A DNA stretch of 54,708 nt from Clostridium celatum DSM 1785 (GTDB lineage: Bacteria > Bacillota > Clostridia > Clostridiales > Clostridiaceae): the NCBI RefSeq assembly GCF_000320405.1, contig NZ_KB291626.1:1-54708 (forward strand), in the 5' to 3' direction. Below are positions 43,934 to 53,200 of this stretch, piece after piece; within the stretch, counting starts at the first letter, position 1, and the number at the start of each line of letters is the position of its first letter. Under the pieces are notes generated by a model. The model was given only the letters and a program-made list of their open reading frames with translations, searched no databases and had not been told where the DNA came from. Both the position numbers and the translations under genes were made by a program.

Positions 43934-45436
43934 ATGAAAATAGGATTTGATCATGAAAAATATTTAGAGGAACAATCAAAGTACATATTAGAAAGGGTTA
44001 ATAACTACGATAAATTATACTTAGAGTTTGGTGGAAAACTTTTATTTGATTTACATGCAAAAAGAGTTTTACCAGGATTTGATGAAAATGCAAAAATCAA
44101 ATTATTACATAAGTTAAGAGAAAATGTTGAAGTAGTTATTTGTGTTTACGCTGGTGATATCGAAAGAAATAAGATTAGAGGAGATTTCGGTATTACATAT
44201 GATATGGACGTTTTAAGACTTATTGACGATTTAAGAAGCTACGATTTACAAGTTAATTCAGTTGTAATAACTAGATATAATGATCAGCCTTCAACTACTG
44301 TTTTCATAAATAAGTTAGAAAGACGTGGAATTAAGGTTTATAAGCATAGAGCTACTAAAGGATATCCAACAGATGTTGATACAATAGTAAGTGAAGAAGG
44401 GTATGGAAAAAATCCATATATTGAAACTACTAAACCAATAGTAGTTGTTACTGCACCTGGACCAGGAAGTGGTAAGCTTGCTACATGTTTAAGTCAGTTA
44501 TATCATGAAAATAAGAGAGGAAATGTTGCTGGATATTCTAAGTTTGAAACATTCCCAGTATGGAATGTTCCATTAAAGCACCCATTAAATATAGCTTATG
44601 AAGCTGCAACAGTTGACCTAAAAGACGTTAATATGATAGATTATTTCCATTTAGATGCATATGGGGAAACTGCAGTTAACTATAATAGAGATTTAGAAAC
44701 ATTCCCAGTACTTAAGAGAATTATAGAAAAGATTACTGGTAAAGAATCAGTTTATAAATCGCCAACAGATATGGGAGTTAATAGAGTTGGATTTGGTATA
44801 GTTGATGATGAAGTTGTTAAGGAAGCTTCAAGACAAGAAATAATAAGAAGATACTTTAAAACAGGTTGTGAATATAAAAAAGGTTATGTTGATAAAGAAA
44901 CATTTGAGCATGCAAAGCTTATAATGGAACAGGTTAATTTAAAACCAGAAGATAGAAAAGTTGTTACACCAGCTAGAGAACGTGCAGTAAAATTAAAAGA
45001 AGAAAATAGGGAAATTTGTACAGCAGTTGCATTAGAATTAAATGATGGAACTATTCTTACAGGAAAAGGGTCTGAACTTTTAGATGCATCAGCTGCAGTG
45101 TTATTAAATTCTGTAAAATATTTAGCTAATATTGCAGATGATATGCATTTAATTTCTCCTGTTATTTTAGAACCAATTCTAGCTTTAAAATCTAAAACAT
45201 TAGGAAATCAAAAGATTTCTTTAAATTGTGAAGAGGTTCTAATTGCTTTAAGTATTTCAGCTGCAACTAATCCAACAGCGCAAGTAGCTATGGAGAAGTT
45301 AGGAATGCTTAAGAATTGTCAAGTGCATTCAACAACAATACTACCAACTACTGATGAGCAAACATTTAGAAAGCTTGGTATAGATGTAACGTGTGATGCT
45401 GAATATGCTTCAGAAAGTTTATTTTACAATAACTAA
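43934..45436 (+). CDS. DUF1846 family protein
   Basis: This 500-residue cytosolic protein matches the DUF1846 family throughout: [56 protein letters not shown] (a P-loop-like glycine/lysine segment), the [16 protein letters not shown] stretch, and a C-terminal domain with [14 protein letters not shown]. The fold is nucleotide-binding-like, but no reaction has been established to my knowledge. The start at 43934 has GGAGTG at good spacing; an in-frame start at 43898 lies in the A-run after the hairpin. It is monocistronic. Confidence 0.92.
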   Translation: MKIGFDHEKYLEEQSKYILERVNNYDKLYLEFGGKLLFDLHAKRVLPGFDENAKIKLLHKLRENVEVVICVYAGDIERNKIRGDFGITYDMDVLRLIDDLRSYDLQVNSVVITRYNDQPSTTVFINKLERRGIKVYKHRATKGYPTDVDTIVSEEGYGKNPYIETTKPIVVVTAPGPGSGKLATCLSQLYHENKRGNVAGYSKFETFPVWNVPLKHPLNIAYEAATVDLKDVNMIDYFHLDAYGETAVNYNRDLETFPVLKRIIEKITGKESVYKSPTDMGVNRVGFGIVDDEVVKEASRQEIIRRYFKTGCEYKKGYVDKETFEHAKLIMEQVNLKPEDRKVVTPARERAVKLKEENREICTAVALELNDGTILTGKGSELLDASAAVLLNSVKYLANIADDMHLISPVILEPILALKSKTLGNQKISLNCEEVLIALSISAATNPTAQVAMEKLGMLKNCQVHSTTILPTTDEQTFRKLGIDVTCDAEYASESLFYNN

Positions 45437-45457
45437 AATATCAAGAATTAAATAAAT

Positions 45458-45495
45458 AATAGAGGATGTGTATTTTTACATATCCTCTATTTTTA
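45458..45495 (+). terminator. intrinsic terminator after the DUF1846 gene
   Basis: AATAGAGGATGTGTA (45458-45472) pairs with TACATATCCTCTATT (45477-45491) with one wobble, followed by TTT. Confidence 0.88.
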
Positions 45496-45649
45496 TTTAA
45501 TAAATAAATTAAAGTTATTTTGCAATATAGTAGAAAAAGAAATTAGTAATATTAGATTTTAATCGGTAAAAGGATTTATAGACATTGTAACTAAGATGAA
45601 TTTTAAAGAATAAAATATAAAGAAGATATTACAAAGGAGGAAAAATGAG

Positions 45650-46969
45650 ATGACACAATATAAAGGAATAGATATTAGTAATTGGCAAGGAAGTATAAAC
45701 TTTTCAGAGGTAAAAAATAGTGGAGTACAAATAGTTTATATTCAAGCTACAGAGGGTAATTTTTTTACTGATCCTTATCTTCAAGAATTTTATGATGAAG
45801 CATCGTCTAAGGGATTATCAATTGGATTTTATCATTTTTTTAGTCCTTCAGTTTCTGCGGATGAACAAGCAAAATATTTTACAAAAGCTATAAGTGGAAT
45901 GACTAGTGAATGTAGATTAGTATTAGATTTAGAACAATCAGGAGGAATTGGAGCAGACGAATTGTCTAGAATTGCAGTTGATTTTTTAGAAAATGTGAAG
46001 GCGAATAGTGGATTAGATGTTGCATTATACACTTATGCAAGCTTTGCTAATAATAATATTACAACTGGATATGGATTAGAAAATTATCCATTGTGGATAG
46101 CTGAATATGGAACTAGTTATCCAGAAAGTAATCCTATATGGGGAACTAGTTATGCAGGATGGCAATATTCTGATACAGGATATACACCTGGAGTAAATGG
46201 TAATTCTGATTTAGATATATTTAATGAAAGAATATTATTAGATGACAAAGTAAGTATACCAGGAAATCGGAATGAAGAGTCAAGTCATGGCTCTGTAAAA
46301 TATTATATTGTAAGGTCTGGAGATACTTTAAGTAAAATAGCATCAAGGTTTGGAACAACAACTCAAGAATTAGTTAAATTAAATGATATATCAAATCCTA
46401 ATTTAATTTATGTAGGACAAGTTTTGAAGATATATACAAACAGACAAGTTCAAAAAGATGATAATAATTTTAGTAGCACCTATGTTGTAGTAGCTGGAGA
46501 CACATTAAGTAAAATAGCATCAAGGTTTGGAACAACAACTCAAGAATTAGTTAAATTAAATGATATATCAAATCCTAACTTAATTTATGTAGGAGAAATA
46601 TTAAAAATTCCAGTGATAAATTCAGTTAAGAGTGGAGCATCCTCAAAGCAGTATCAAAGCACTTATGTAGTACAGAATGGTGATACTTTAAGTAAAATAG
46701 CATCAAGGTTTGACACAACTGTCCAATATTTAGCAAGAATAAATGGAATAAAAAATCCAAATCTAATATACACAGGGCAGGTTTTAAAAATTGAATCATC
46801 AGGAAGTTCAGTACAAGGAAGTAGCACAACATCTACTTATGTAGTTAGGGCAGGTGATACTTTAAGTAGTATTGCATTGAGATTTGATACAACAGTCAAT
46901 AATTTAATAGATTTAAATGATATAGCAAATCCAAATTTAATTTATGTAGGACAAGTTTTAAAAATATAA
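45650..46969 (+). CDS. GH25 lysozyme with four LysM repeats
   Basis: This 439-residue peptidoglycan hydrolase has an N-terminal GH25 muramidase domain (about 1-195: [25 protein letters not shown], and the catalytic acidic LVLDLEQ) and four LysM cell-wall-binding repeats (about 218-262, 277-320, 338-382 and 396-439) joined by Ser-rich linkers. It would cut the MurNAc-GlcNAc bond. No signal peptide is present, so export needs lysis, a holin or a non-classical path, as with phage endolysins; no holin or phage gene is adjacent. Spore or mother-cell lysis is another possibility. AGGAGG precedes the ATG. Confidence 0.93.
   Translation: MTQYKGIDISNWQGSINFSEVKNSGVQIVYIQATEGNFFTDPYLQEFYDEASSKGLSIGFYHFFSPSVSADEQAKYFTKAISGMTSECRLVLDLEQSGGIGADELSRIAVDFLENVKANSGLDVALYTYASFANNNITTGYGLENYPLWIAEYGTSYPESNPIWGTSYAGWQYSDTGYTPGVNGNSDLDIFNERILLDDKVSIPGNRNEESSHGSVKYYIVRSGDTLSKIASRFGTTTQELVKLNDISNPNLIYVGQVLKIYTNRQVQKDDNNFSSTYVVVAGDTLSKIASRFGTTTQELVKLNDISNPNLIYVGEILKIPVINSVKSGASSKQYQSTYVVQNGDTLSKIASRFDTTVQYLARINGIKNPNLIYTGQVLKIESSGSSVQGSSTTSTYVVRAGDTLSSIALRFDTTVNNLIDLNDIANPNLIYVGQVLKI
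46300..46966 (+). repeat. four tandem LysM-coding repeats, two nearly identical in DNA
   Basis: Positions 46328-46417 and 46505-46594 match over about 90 bases with a single difference, at 177-base spacing. A third copy shares its first 30 or so bases (from about 46683). The fourth has diverged. This shows recent internal duplication or gene conversion. Confidence 0.85.
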
Positions 46970-47039
46970 AGCAATATATTGTTAGATTGGTTAAATAAAA
47001 AGAGGGATTATATAAATTAATATAGATTTACTAGTATAG

Positions 47040-47090
47040 AAAGTTAATGATATTATCTTCAAGCCTACTATAATATCATTAACTTTTATT
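47040..47090 (+). terminator. intrinsic terminator after the lysozyme gene
   Basis: A perfect stem AAAGTTAATGATATTA (47040-47055) with TAATATCATTAACTTT (47071-47086) is followed by TATTATTTT. The 260 bases that follow hold only a possible short peptide gene and the RNase J leader. Confidence 0.85.
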
Positions 47091-47243
47091 ATTTTACAAT
47101 AATATTATAATCATAGTTAGTTCATTAAATTAAATAACCAATTTTTAATTTCATTATTATATAGTAAATTTAGAATAAGTAGCATGACATATTACTAAGT
47201 TTATTTAGAGGTATTTATATTTAATATTAATATTGGTAAAAAA

Positions 47244-47327
47244 ATGAATAAGATTAAACTTAAATACATGAAAGGAATAACAGACTATTTACAAGGAATA
47301 ATAAATATATATAAATTTATTAAGTAA
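47244..47327 (+). CDS. possible 27-residue basic peptide upstream of RNase J
   Basis: ATG 47244 opens a 27-residue frame (MNKIKLKYMKGITDYLQGII, then NIYKFIK) that ends 22 bases before the RNase J start. It would form a basic amphipathic helix. The ribosome site is weak (GGTAA), and frames of this length are expected by chance in such AT-rich DNA, so this may be a leader peptide or nothing. Confidence 0.3.
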   Translation: MNKIKLKYMKGITDYLQGIINIYKFIK

Positions 47328-47349
47328 TGAATGAAAGGAAATTATTTCA

Positions 47350-49011
47350 ATGAGTGATGATAAAGTTAGAATAATACCGCTAGGTGGATTGGGTGAAATA
47401 GGGAAGAATATAACAGTTATAGAGTGCAATGATGAAATAATAGTCATTGATTGTGGAATAGCTTTTCCTGATGAACAAATGTATGGAGTTGATTTAATTA
47501 TTCCAGATATAACTTATTTAAAAAATAATATAGATAAAGTAAAAGGAATATTCTTAACACATGGGCATGAAGATCATATTGGAGCTTTGCCATATGTATT
47601 AAAACAAATTAATGTACCGTTATATGGGACTAAGCTAACTCTTGGAATAGTAAAAACAAAGCTTGAAGAACATAATATATTATCAGAGTGTACTCTTAAT
47701 AATGTAGAAAGTGGAGATATAATTAAATTTAAGCATATAAAAGTAGAGTTTATTAGAAATACTCATAGTATAGCAGATTCATGTAGTTTAGCAATATTTA
47801 CTCCTATAGGCACTATTCTTCATACAGGAGATTTTAAAATAGATTATACACCTATTGACAATAAAAAAATGGATTTGCAAAGAATATCTAATTTGGGTAA
47901 GGAAGGAGTAATGTTACTTATGGCTGATAGTACGAATGTAGAAAGGCAAGGACATTCTCTATCAGAAAAAAGTATAGGATTAACTTTAAATAGAATTATA
48001 GGAAAAGCTAAAGGAAGAGTTATAGTGGCAACTTTTGCATCTAATATTCATAGAATGCAACAAATTATAGATGCATCATTGTTACACAATAGAAAGGTTG
48101 CGTTTAACGGAAGAAGTATGGAGAATATATCTAAAGTTGCAATGGAACTTGGATATTTACATATACCAGATACTGAAATAATTAGTATAGATGACTTAAA
48201 GGATTATAGTAATGAAAAAATAACTATAATAACAACAGGTAGTCAAGGTGAACCAATGGCATCTTTAGCAAGGATAGCTTTTTCAAATCATAGAAAAATT
48301 GCAATAGAGCATAAAGATACATTTATAATTTCAGCATCACCTATTCCAGGAAATGATAGGCTTATTTCAAGAGTCATTAATGAATTATTTAGAAAAGGTG
48401 CAGATGTTATTTATGAGGATTTAGAAGATGTACATGTATCAGGGCATGCATACCAAGAGGAACTTAAGCTTATACATAGTCTTGTTAATCCTAAATACTT
48501 TATGCCAGTTCATGGTGAATATAGACATTTAAAGCATCATGGTGACCTAGCAGAAAGTTTAGGAATGAGTAGAGATAATATATTTATATTAGAAACTGGT
48601 AATGTTTTAGAGTTAACTAAAAATAGCTGTAAGAAGGATGGAAGAGTTAAAACAGGTGCTATATTTGTAGATGGGTTAGGTGTTGGAGATGTAGGAAATA
48701 TAGTATTAAGAGATAGAAGACATTTAGCACAAGACGGAATGTTAACAATAGTAGTTACAATTGAGAGAGAGACATTTACTATAGTTTCAGGACCGGATGT
48801 AATAACTAGAGGTTTTGTATATGTAAAGGAATCAGAGGAACTGATTAAAAAGGTAAGAAGTATCGCAGTAGAAGAGTTAGAAAAATGCCTACAAGTTGGT
48901 GTAATTGAATGGTATGTATTAAAGAGTAATGTAAAAAAGGCTGTTGAAAATTACATATATGAAACAACAAAACGCAGACCAACTGTTATACCTATAATAA
49001 TGGAAACATAG
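47350..49011 (+). CDS. rnj: ribonuclease J
   Basis: This 553-residue metallo-beta-lactamase/beta-CASP nuclease has the zinc motif His71-x-His73-x-Asp75-His76 (THGHEDHIG), further ligands in NTHSIADSC and HTGDFKID, the beta-CASP domain (ADSTNVERQGHS, VATFASNIHRMQQI, GSQGEPMASLARIA), HVSGHAYQEEL and MPVHGEYRHL, and a short C-terminal domain. RNase J has 5'-3' exonuclease and endonuclease activity in mRNA decay and rRNA maturation. AAAGGAAA precedes the ATG. Clostridia often have more than one copy; whether this is J1 or J2 cannot be told from the window. Confidence 0.95.
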   Translation: MSDDKVRIIPLGGLGEIGKNITVIECNDEIIVIDCGIAFPDEQMYGVDLIIPDITYLKNNIDKVKGIFLTHGHEDHIGALPYVLKQINVPLYGTKLTLGIVKTKLEEHNILSECTLNNVESGDIIKFKHIKVEFIRNTHSIADSCSLAIFTPIGTILHTGDFKIDYTPIDNKKMDLQRISNLGKEGVMLLMADSTNVERQGHSLSEKSIGLTLNRIIGKAKGRVIVATFASNIHRMQQIIDASLLHNRKVAFNGRSMENISKVAMELGYLHIPDTEIISIDDLKDYSNEKITIITTGSQGEPMASLARIAFSNHRKIAIEHKDTFIISASPIPGNDRLISRVINELFRKGADVIYEDLEDVHVSGHAYQEELKLIHSLVNPKYFMPVHGEYRHLKHHGDLAESLGMSRDNIFILETGNVLELTKNSCKKDGRVKTGAIFVDGLGVGDVGNIVLRDRRHLAQDGMLTIVVTIERETFTIVSGPDVITRGFVYVKESEELIKKVRSIAVEELEKCLQVGVIEWYVLKSNVKKAVENYIYETTKRRPTVIPIIMET

Positions 49012-49166
49012 TTTAATTAGCAAAAGAAATAATATTAAATTGTAATAAATAGTAAGTTTTAAGTAGTATATTTAAGGTTAATCTGTCATTTTAGTTTGAA
49101 GTATATGGAAAGATAGTGTATAATGAGTTATGTAAACATTTAAATGGGGAAAAGGGGAATATTATT

Positions 49167-49985
49167 ATGAGTGAAATAGCTACAAAAACGTACCAAGATT
49201 TGTTACAAGAATTTTCAAAAACTCCAAAGGAGGATGTTAAAGCCTTTACTGAAAAATATAAAGAGGTTTTAACTGAATTTTTAAATCTTAATGAGGTATA
49301 TACTATTGCAGATAAAAATGCAAAAGTAAGTGATGTTAAAAATAATACAGCACGTCCACTTTGCGCATTAAGTAATAAAAAATTACCTTGTATGTGGTTT
49401 TTTTCAGAAAGAGAAATGGCAGAAAAGTTTGTAAATCATTTTGGACTTATTAAAGATGATGTAGAATATATAATGAAGTTACAAGGTGAACAAATAATTG
49501 GAACTGTTAAGAAAGCAATATTTAATGGAGTATTTCAATTTGCTATAGATGAAGGTAAATGTTCAATGGTTATAGTACCATATGATTTATTAAATAGGTA
49601 CTTAGAAAATAAAGGTGAAGAAAAGTTTTTATTAGCAAGACAATATGAGTTAATGATATTATTTAGTTCGATGAAGTTTGGTAAAAAATCTGTATTTGCA
49701 ATTGAAAGCGATGAAAAATTAGAAAATGGAATAATAGTTCCAGCAATAGATAGAGACGGTGTGTTGCGTATATTTGAAAAACAAGAAGATGCTGATGTTC
49801 ATAAATATGATATTGGATATGGTAGAAAAGATTCTATGAATTTAAATTTAGTTAGATTAAGAAATTGTGTAAGCGCAGCAGTTAGTAAGAAAGTAGAAGA
49901 CATGAAATTTGAAGTTGGTCAGCATATAATAGAAGTAAAGGCTAAAAAAGTATTACACATTTTAAATGAAATGATAATTCAATAA
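49167..49985 (+). CDS. uncharacterised conserved cytosolic protein
   Basis: I do not recognise a characterised family for this 272-residue protein. It has no signal peptide or membrane helix. Visible pieces are a helical N-terminus (TKTYQDLLQEFSKTPKEDVK), an SseB-like region around the ARPLCALSNKKLPCMWFFSERE stretch that is only suggestive, the CSMVIVPYDLL strand, and a lysine-rich helical C-terminus. The start at 49167 follows AAGGGGAA; a start at 49116 is upstream of that site. It is a single gene after RNase J with its own terminator. Confidence 0.75.
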   Translation: MSEIATKTYQDLLQEFSKTPKEDVKAFTEKYKEVLTEFLNLNEVYTIADKNAKVSDVKNNTARPLCALSNKKLPCMWFFSEREMAEKFVNHFGLIKDDVEYIMKLQGEQIIGTVKKAIFNGVFQFAIDEGKCSMVIVPYDLLNRYLENKGEEKFLLARQYELMILFSSMKFGKKSVFAIESDEKLENGIIVPAIDRDGVLRIFEKQEDADVHKYDIGYGRKDSMNLNLVRLRNCVSAAVSKKVEDMKFEVGQHIIEVKAKKVLHILNEMIIQ

Positions 49986-50002
49986 TAAATATATAAATTT
50001 AT

Positions 50003-50040
50003 AAGATCTTTGGTAGCAATATTAAAGGTCTTTTTTTTAT
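50003..50040 (+). terminator. intrinsic terminator after the uncharacterised gene
   Basis: AAGATCTTT (50003-50011) pairs with AAAGGTCTT (50024-50032) with one wobble, within a run of eight T. Confidence 0.82.
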
Positions 50041-50090
50041 TATAAATTTTATTTAAATTCAGTTAAAAATAATAACAATATCATTATAGA

Positions 50091-50119
50091 TTGAAAAATG
50101 TTAGCAATATAATTATATA
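50091..50119 (+). promoter_or_regulatory. putative promoter of the secreted glycosidase gene
   Basis: TTGAAA (50091-50096), a 17-base spacer and TATATA (50114-50119), 88 bases before the start codon. Confidence 0.5.
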
Positions 50120-50206
50120 TACAGTGAAAAATCTTAATGATAAAATATTACATATATTCAATAAAAAGTATACAAGAATAAAGAAATAAAAAAGGGGGAA
50201 GAGAAA

Positions 50207-53200
50207 GTGAGATTTAATAAAAGAGTAGCAGCCTTGGTAGCTATGACTGTAATTACATCTACATTATCAAATTTTACTGTAACTAATGCTACGACGGTTA
50301 ATCCAGTTTCTATAGTTGAAGTGCAAAATACAATAACTATTGGAAACGAATACATGGAAAGGGTATTTTCCATAAAAAATAATAAGTTAAGTACATTAAC
50401 TTTAAACAACAAGAGGGCAAATAATATTTTCGAGCTAAGTGCCTCATCTGAAGAATTTGTTATTGGATTAGTTAATGAAGTTAATAGAGGATGGGAAATA
50501 TTAAGTACAGATAGTGAAGAAACAAGTTCTGAAAATGGTGCTAGTGCTAATGCCATAGATGGGGATATATCTACAATGTGGCATACTAAATATAGTGGAA
50601 GTGTAGATGCATATCCACATCATTTAGCTGTAAATTTAGGAGAGGAAAAAGAGCTAGAAGGATTCACATATACACCAAGACAATCAGGTAATAATGGTGA
50701 TATTAAGGAGTATGAATTCTATGTTAGTAATGATGGAGAAAATTGGGGAGAACCTATATCTTCAGGTGAATTTACTTATTCAGGAAAGAATAAGATAGAA
50801 ATTAGATTTAATCAACCAGTTTCAGGTCAATATATAAAATTAGTAGGTTTAAGTGCTGTAAATGGTCAAAATTTTGCAGCTTGTGCTGAGTTAGATATTT
50901 TGGAAGTTGGAGCTGTTGAAACAGACGAAAGTGAATTCCAAATAAAATCTTCAGATTTAACTATTGCAGATATTATAACAGAAGATTCTGCTAATAGACA
51001 AGGAAAGAAAGTTGCATTTAAGTTTGAACCTATAAATAAAAATGGTGTTAATTGGGATATAACTATGAATGTAGTTATGGAAGATGGAGATCATTTCATG
51101 AGAAAATATTTAGAAATATCTTGTGATGATCCTAGTGCTAGAATTGACTATATTGATTTAGAACATTTAAAGTTAAATGAAAGTGTAGAGCAAGAGTGGT
51201 CAAGACCACAAACTGAAGGTGCTATGATGCTTAATTCATATCAAATGGCACTTGGCCAACCAATATATATTGATGGTATGTTCTTAGGATGTGAATTCCC
51301 AGTAACAGATAACCAAATACTTTCTGATAGAACTGCTCAAATAAAATATTATTCGGGAAGAGAATTTGAAGATTTAGAAAAGACTACCGATGGTAAATTT
51401 GTAACTTGGCAAACTGTAGTAGGCGCTGCTAGAAGTACTGATCAATCAGTAATTCAAACAGATTTCTTCGAATATATTGATGAGATAGCAACAAGAACAG
51501 ATTTTAGAAAGCAATATAATTCGTGGTATGATCATATGATGAATATAACTGCTGAAAATATAGAGGGATCTTTCTATGAAATAGAAAAAGGATTATCTCA
51601 ATATGGGATAGAACCGTTGGATTCTTATGTTGTTGATGATGGTTGGAATAACTATGATGCTGATTTCTGGTCATTTAATAGTAAATTTCCTAACGAGTTA
51701 TATGACTCAAAAGAGCAAGCTCAAAACTTTGGTTCAAACTTTGGACTGTGGCTTGGGCCAAGAGGTGGATATAACTACAATTATAAATTTGGGAAGCAAA
51801 TGGAAGCAGCAGGAACAGGAGGATTTAATCCATCTTCAGGTGATATATGTGTAGGTGATCATAATTATGTAGAAAATATAACTAATTTATTTTTAGATTA
51901 TATGAATAGATTTGATATAAATTATTGGAAGATAGATGGTAACGTATCACATCCTTGTCCAGTAAAAACTCATGGACATGTTACTGGTGGAGAAAATGGT
52001 ATGTATATGCTTACTGAAACTTGGGAATCATGGATTGATATTTTTGCAAAAATGAGAGAGTTTAATCCAGATGTATTTATAAACTTAACTTGTTATGTTA
52101 ATCCAAGTCCTTGGTTCTTACAGTGGGTAAATACTGTTTGGTTACAAAATTCACAGGATGTAGGGTTTACTGGTGGATCAGTTGATGGATCTATGATGGA
52201 TGCTATGATAACCTATAGAGATGGTAGATATTATGATTTCTATGAAAGTAGAGAATTACAATTCCCAGCAGCAAATATTTACAACCATGATCCTATAAAC
52301 GGAAATACAAATAAAGTTAACGGACAAACTGTTCAAATGAATGAAGAACAATTTGAGAAATATTTATATATGATAATGACTAGAGGAACATCATTCTGGG
52401 AATTATACTATAGTTTCAATTTAATGAATGAAGGTAAATGGATGGTTAACTCTGAAGTATTAAAGTGGGGAGAAGAAAACTTTGATATTTTAAGAAATGC
52501 TAAGCTTATAGGTAATGCTAGCGCTGGTAGTGGAAATGTATATGGATATTCGTCTTGGGCAGAAGATAAGGGAGTTATTTCTTTAAGAAATCCATCTTCA
52601 ACTAAGCAATCATACACAATAACATTGGATAGATTAATTGGTGTTGGTGAAGGTGCTTCTAATATGGTTAAGAGCACAGTTTATCCTTATGGAGTGCCAG
52701 AAGAAAATACAACGTATAATTATGGGGACACTATAACTGTTGAATTAGAACCATATGAAGTTTTAGTATGGCAATTTGGAGATGCCGATACAAACCCTGC
52801 AGAAATTGTTGAAGTTAAAGCTGAAGATGCAAATACAATTTTAGTTGAGTTTAATGAAAGAGTTTTAGCTGATGCGGCTAATTATTCAATTGAAGATAAT
52901 ATTATAACAGATGCTGAAATATTAATGAATCGTAGAACTGTTAAATTAACTCTTGAGAATGATTTGGAGGTTGGTAAAGAATATTCTATAAAAATTAAAA
53001 ATACTAGTGATTTAGCTGAAAATACTACTTCAAAAGATGTTACTTTCAAATTATATGAAGATAATAAGATTGTAGTTGTTAATGGAAAAGAAGATTTGAA
53101 GAATGCTAGCAGCTTAAAAGAAGGTAAAGGTCCAGTAGAAAACATTAAATCATTAATGCTAGATAGAAATAAATTTGAAGTTAATAGCAGTAATTCAGTT

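Noticed and set aside
46300..46966. CRISPR-like repeat array
   Set aside because: The repeats are in frame and encode LysM domains, with 177-base spacing and coding linkers.
45650..49011. Prophage lysis module around the GH25 gene
   Set aside because: No holin, tail or integrase genes; neighbours (DUF1846, RNase J) are ordinary chromosomal genes.
51627..51854. Plus-strand 75-residue frame
   Set aside because: Out-of-frame shadow inside the glycosidase catalytic domain, which is read continuously in another frame.
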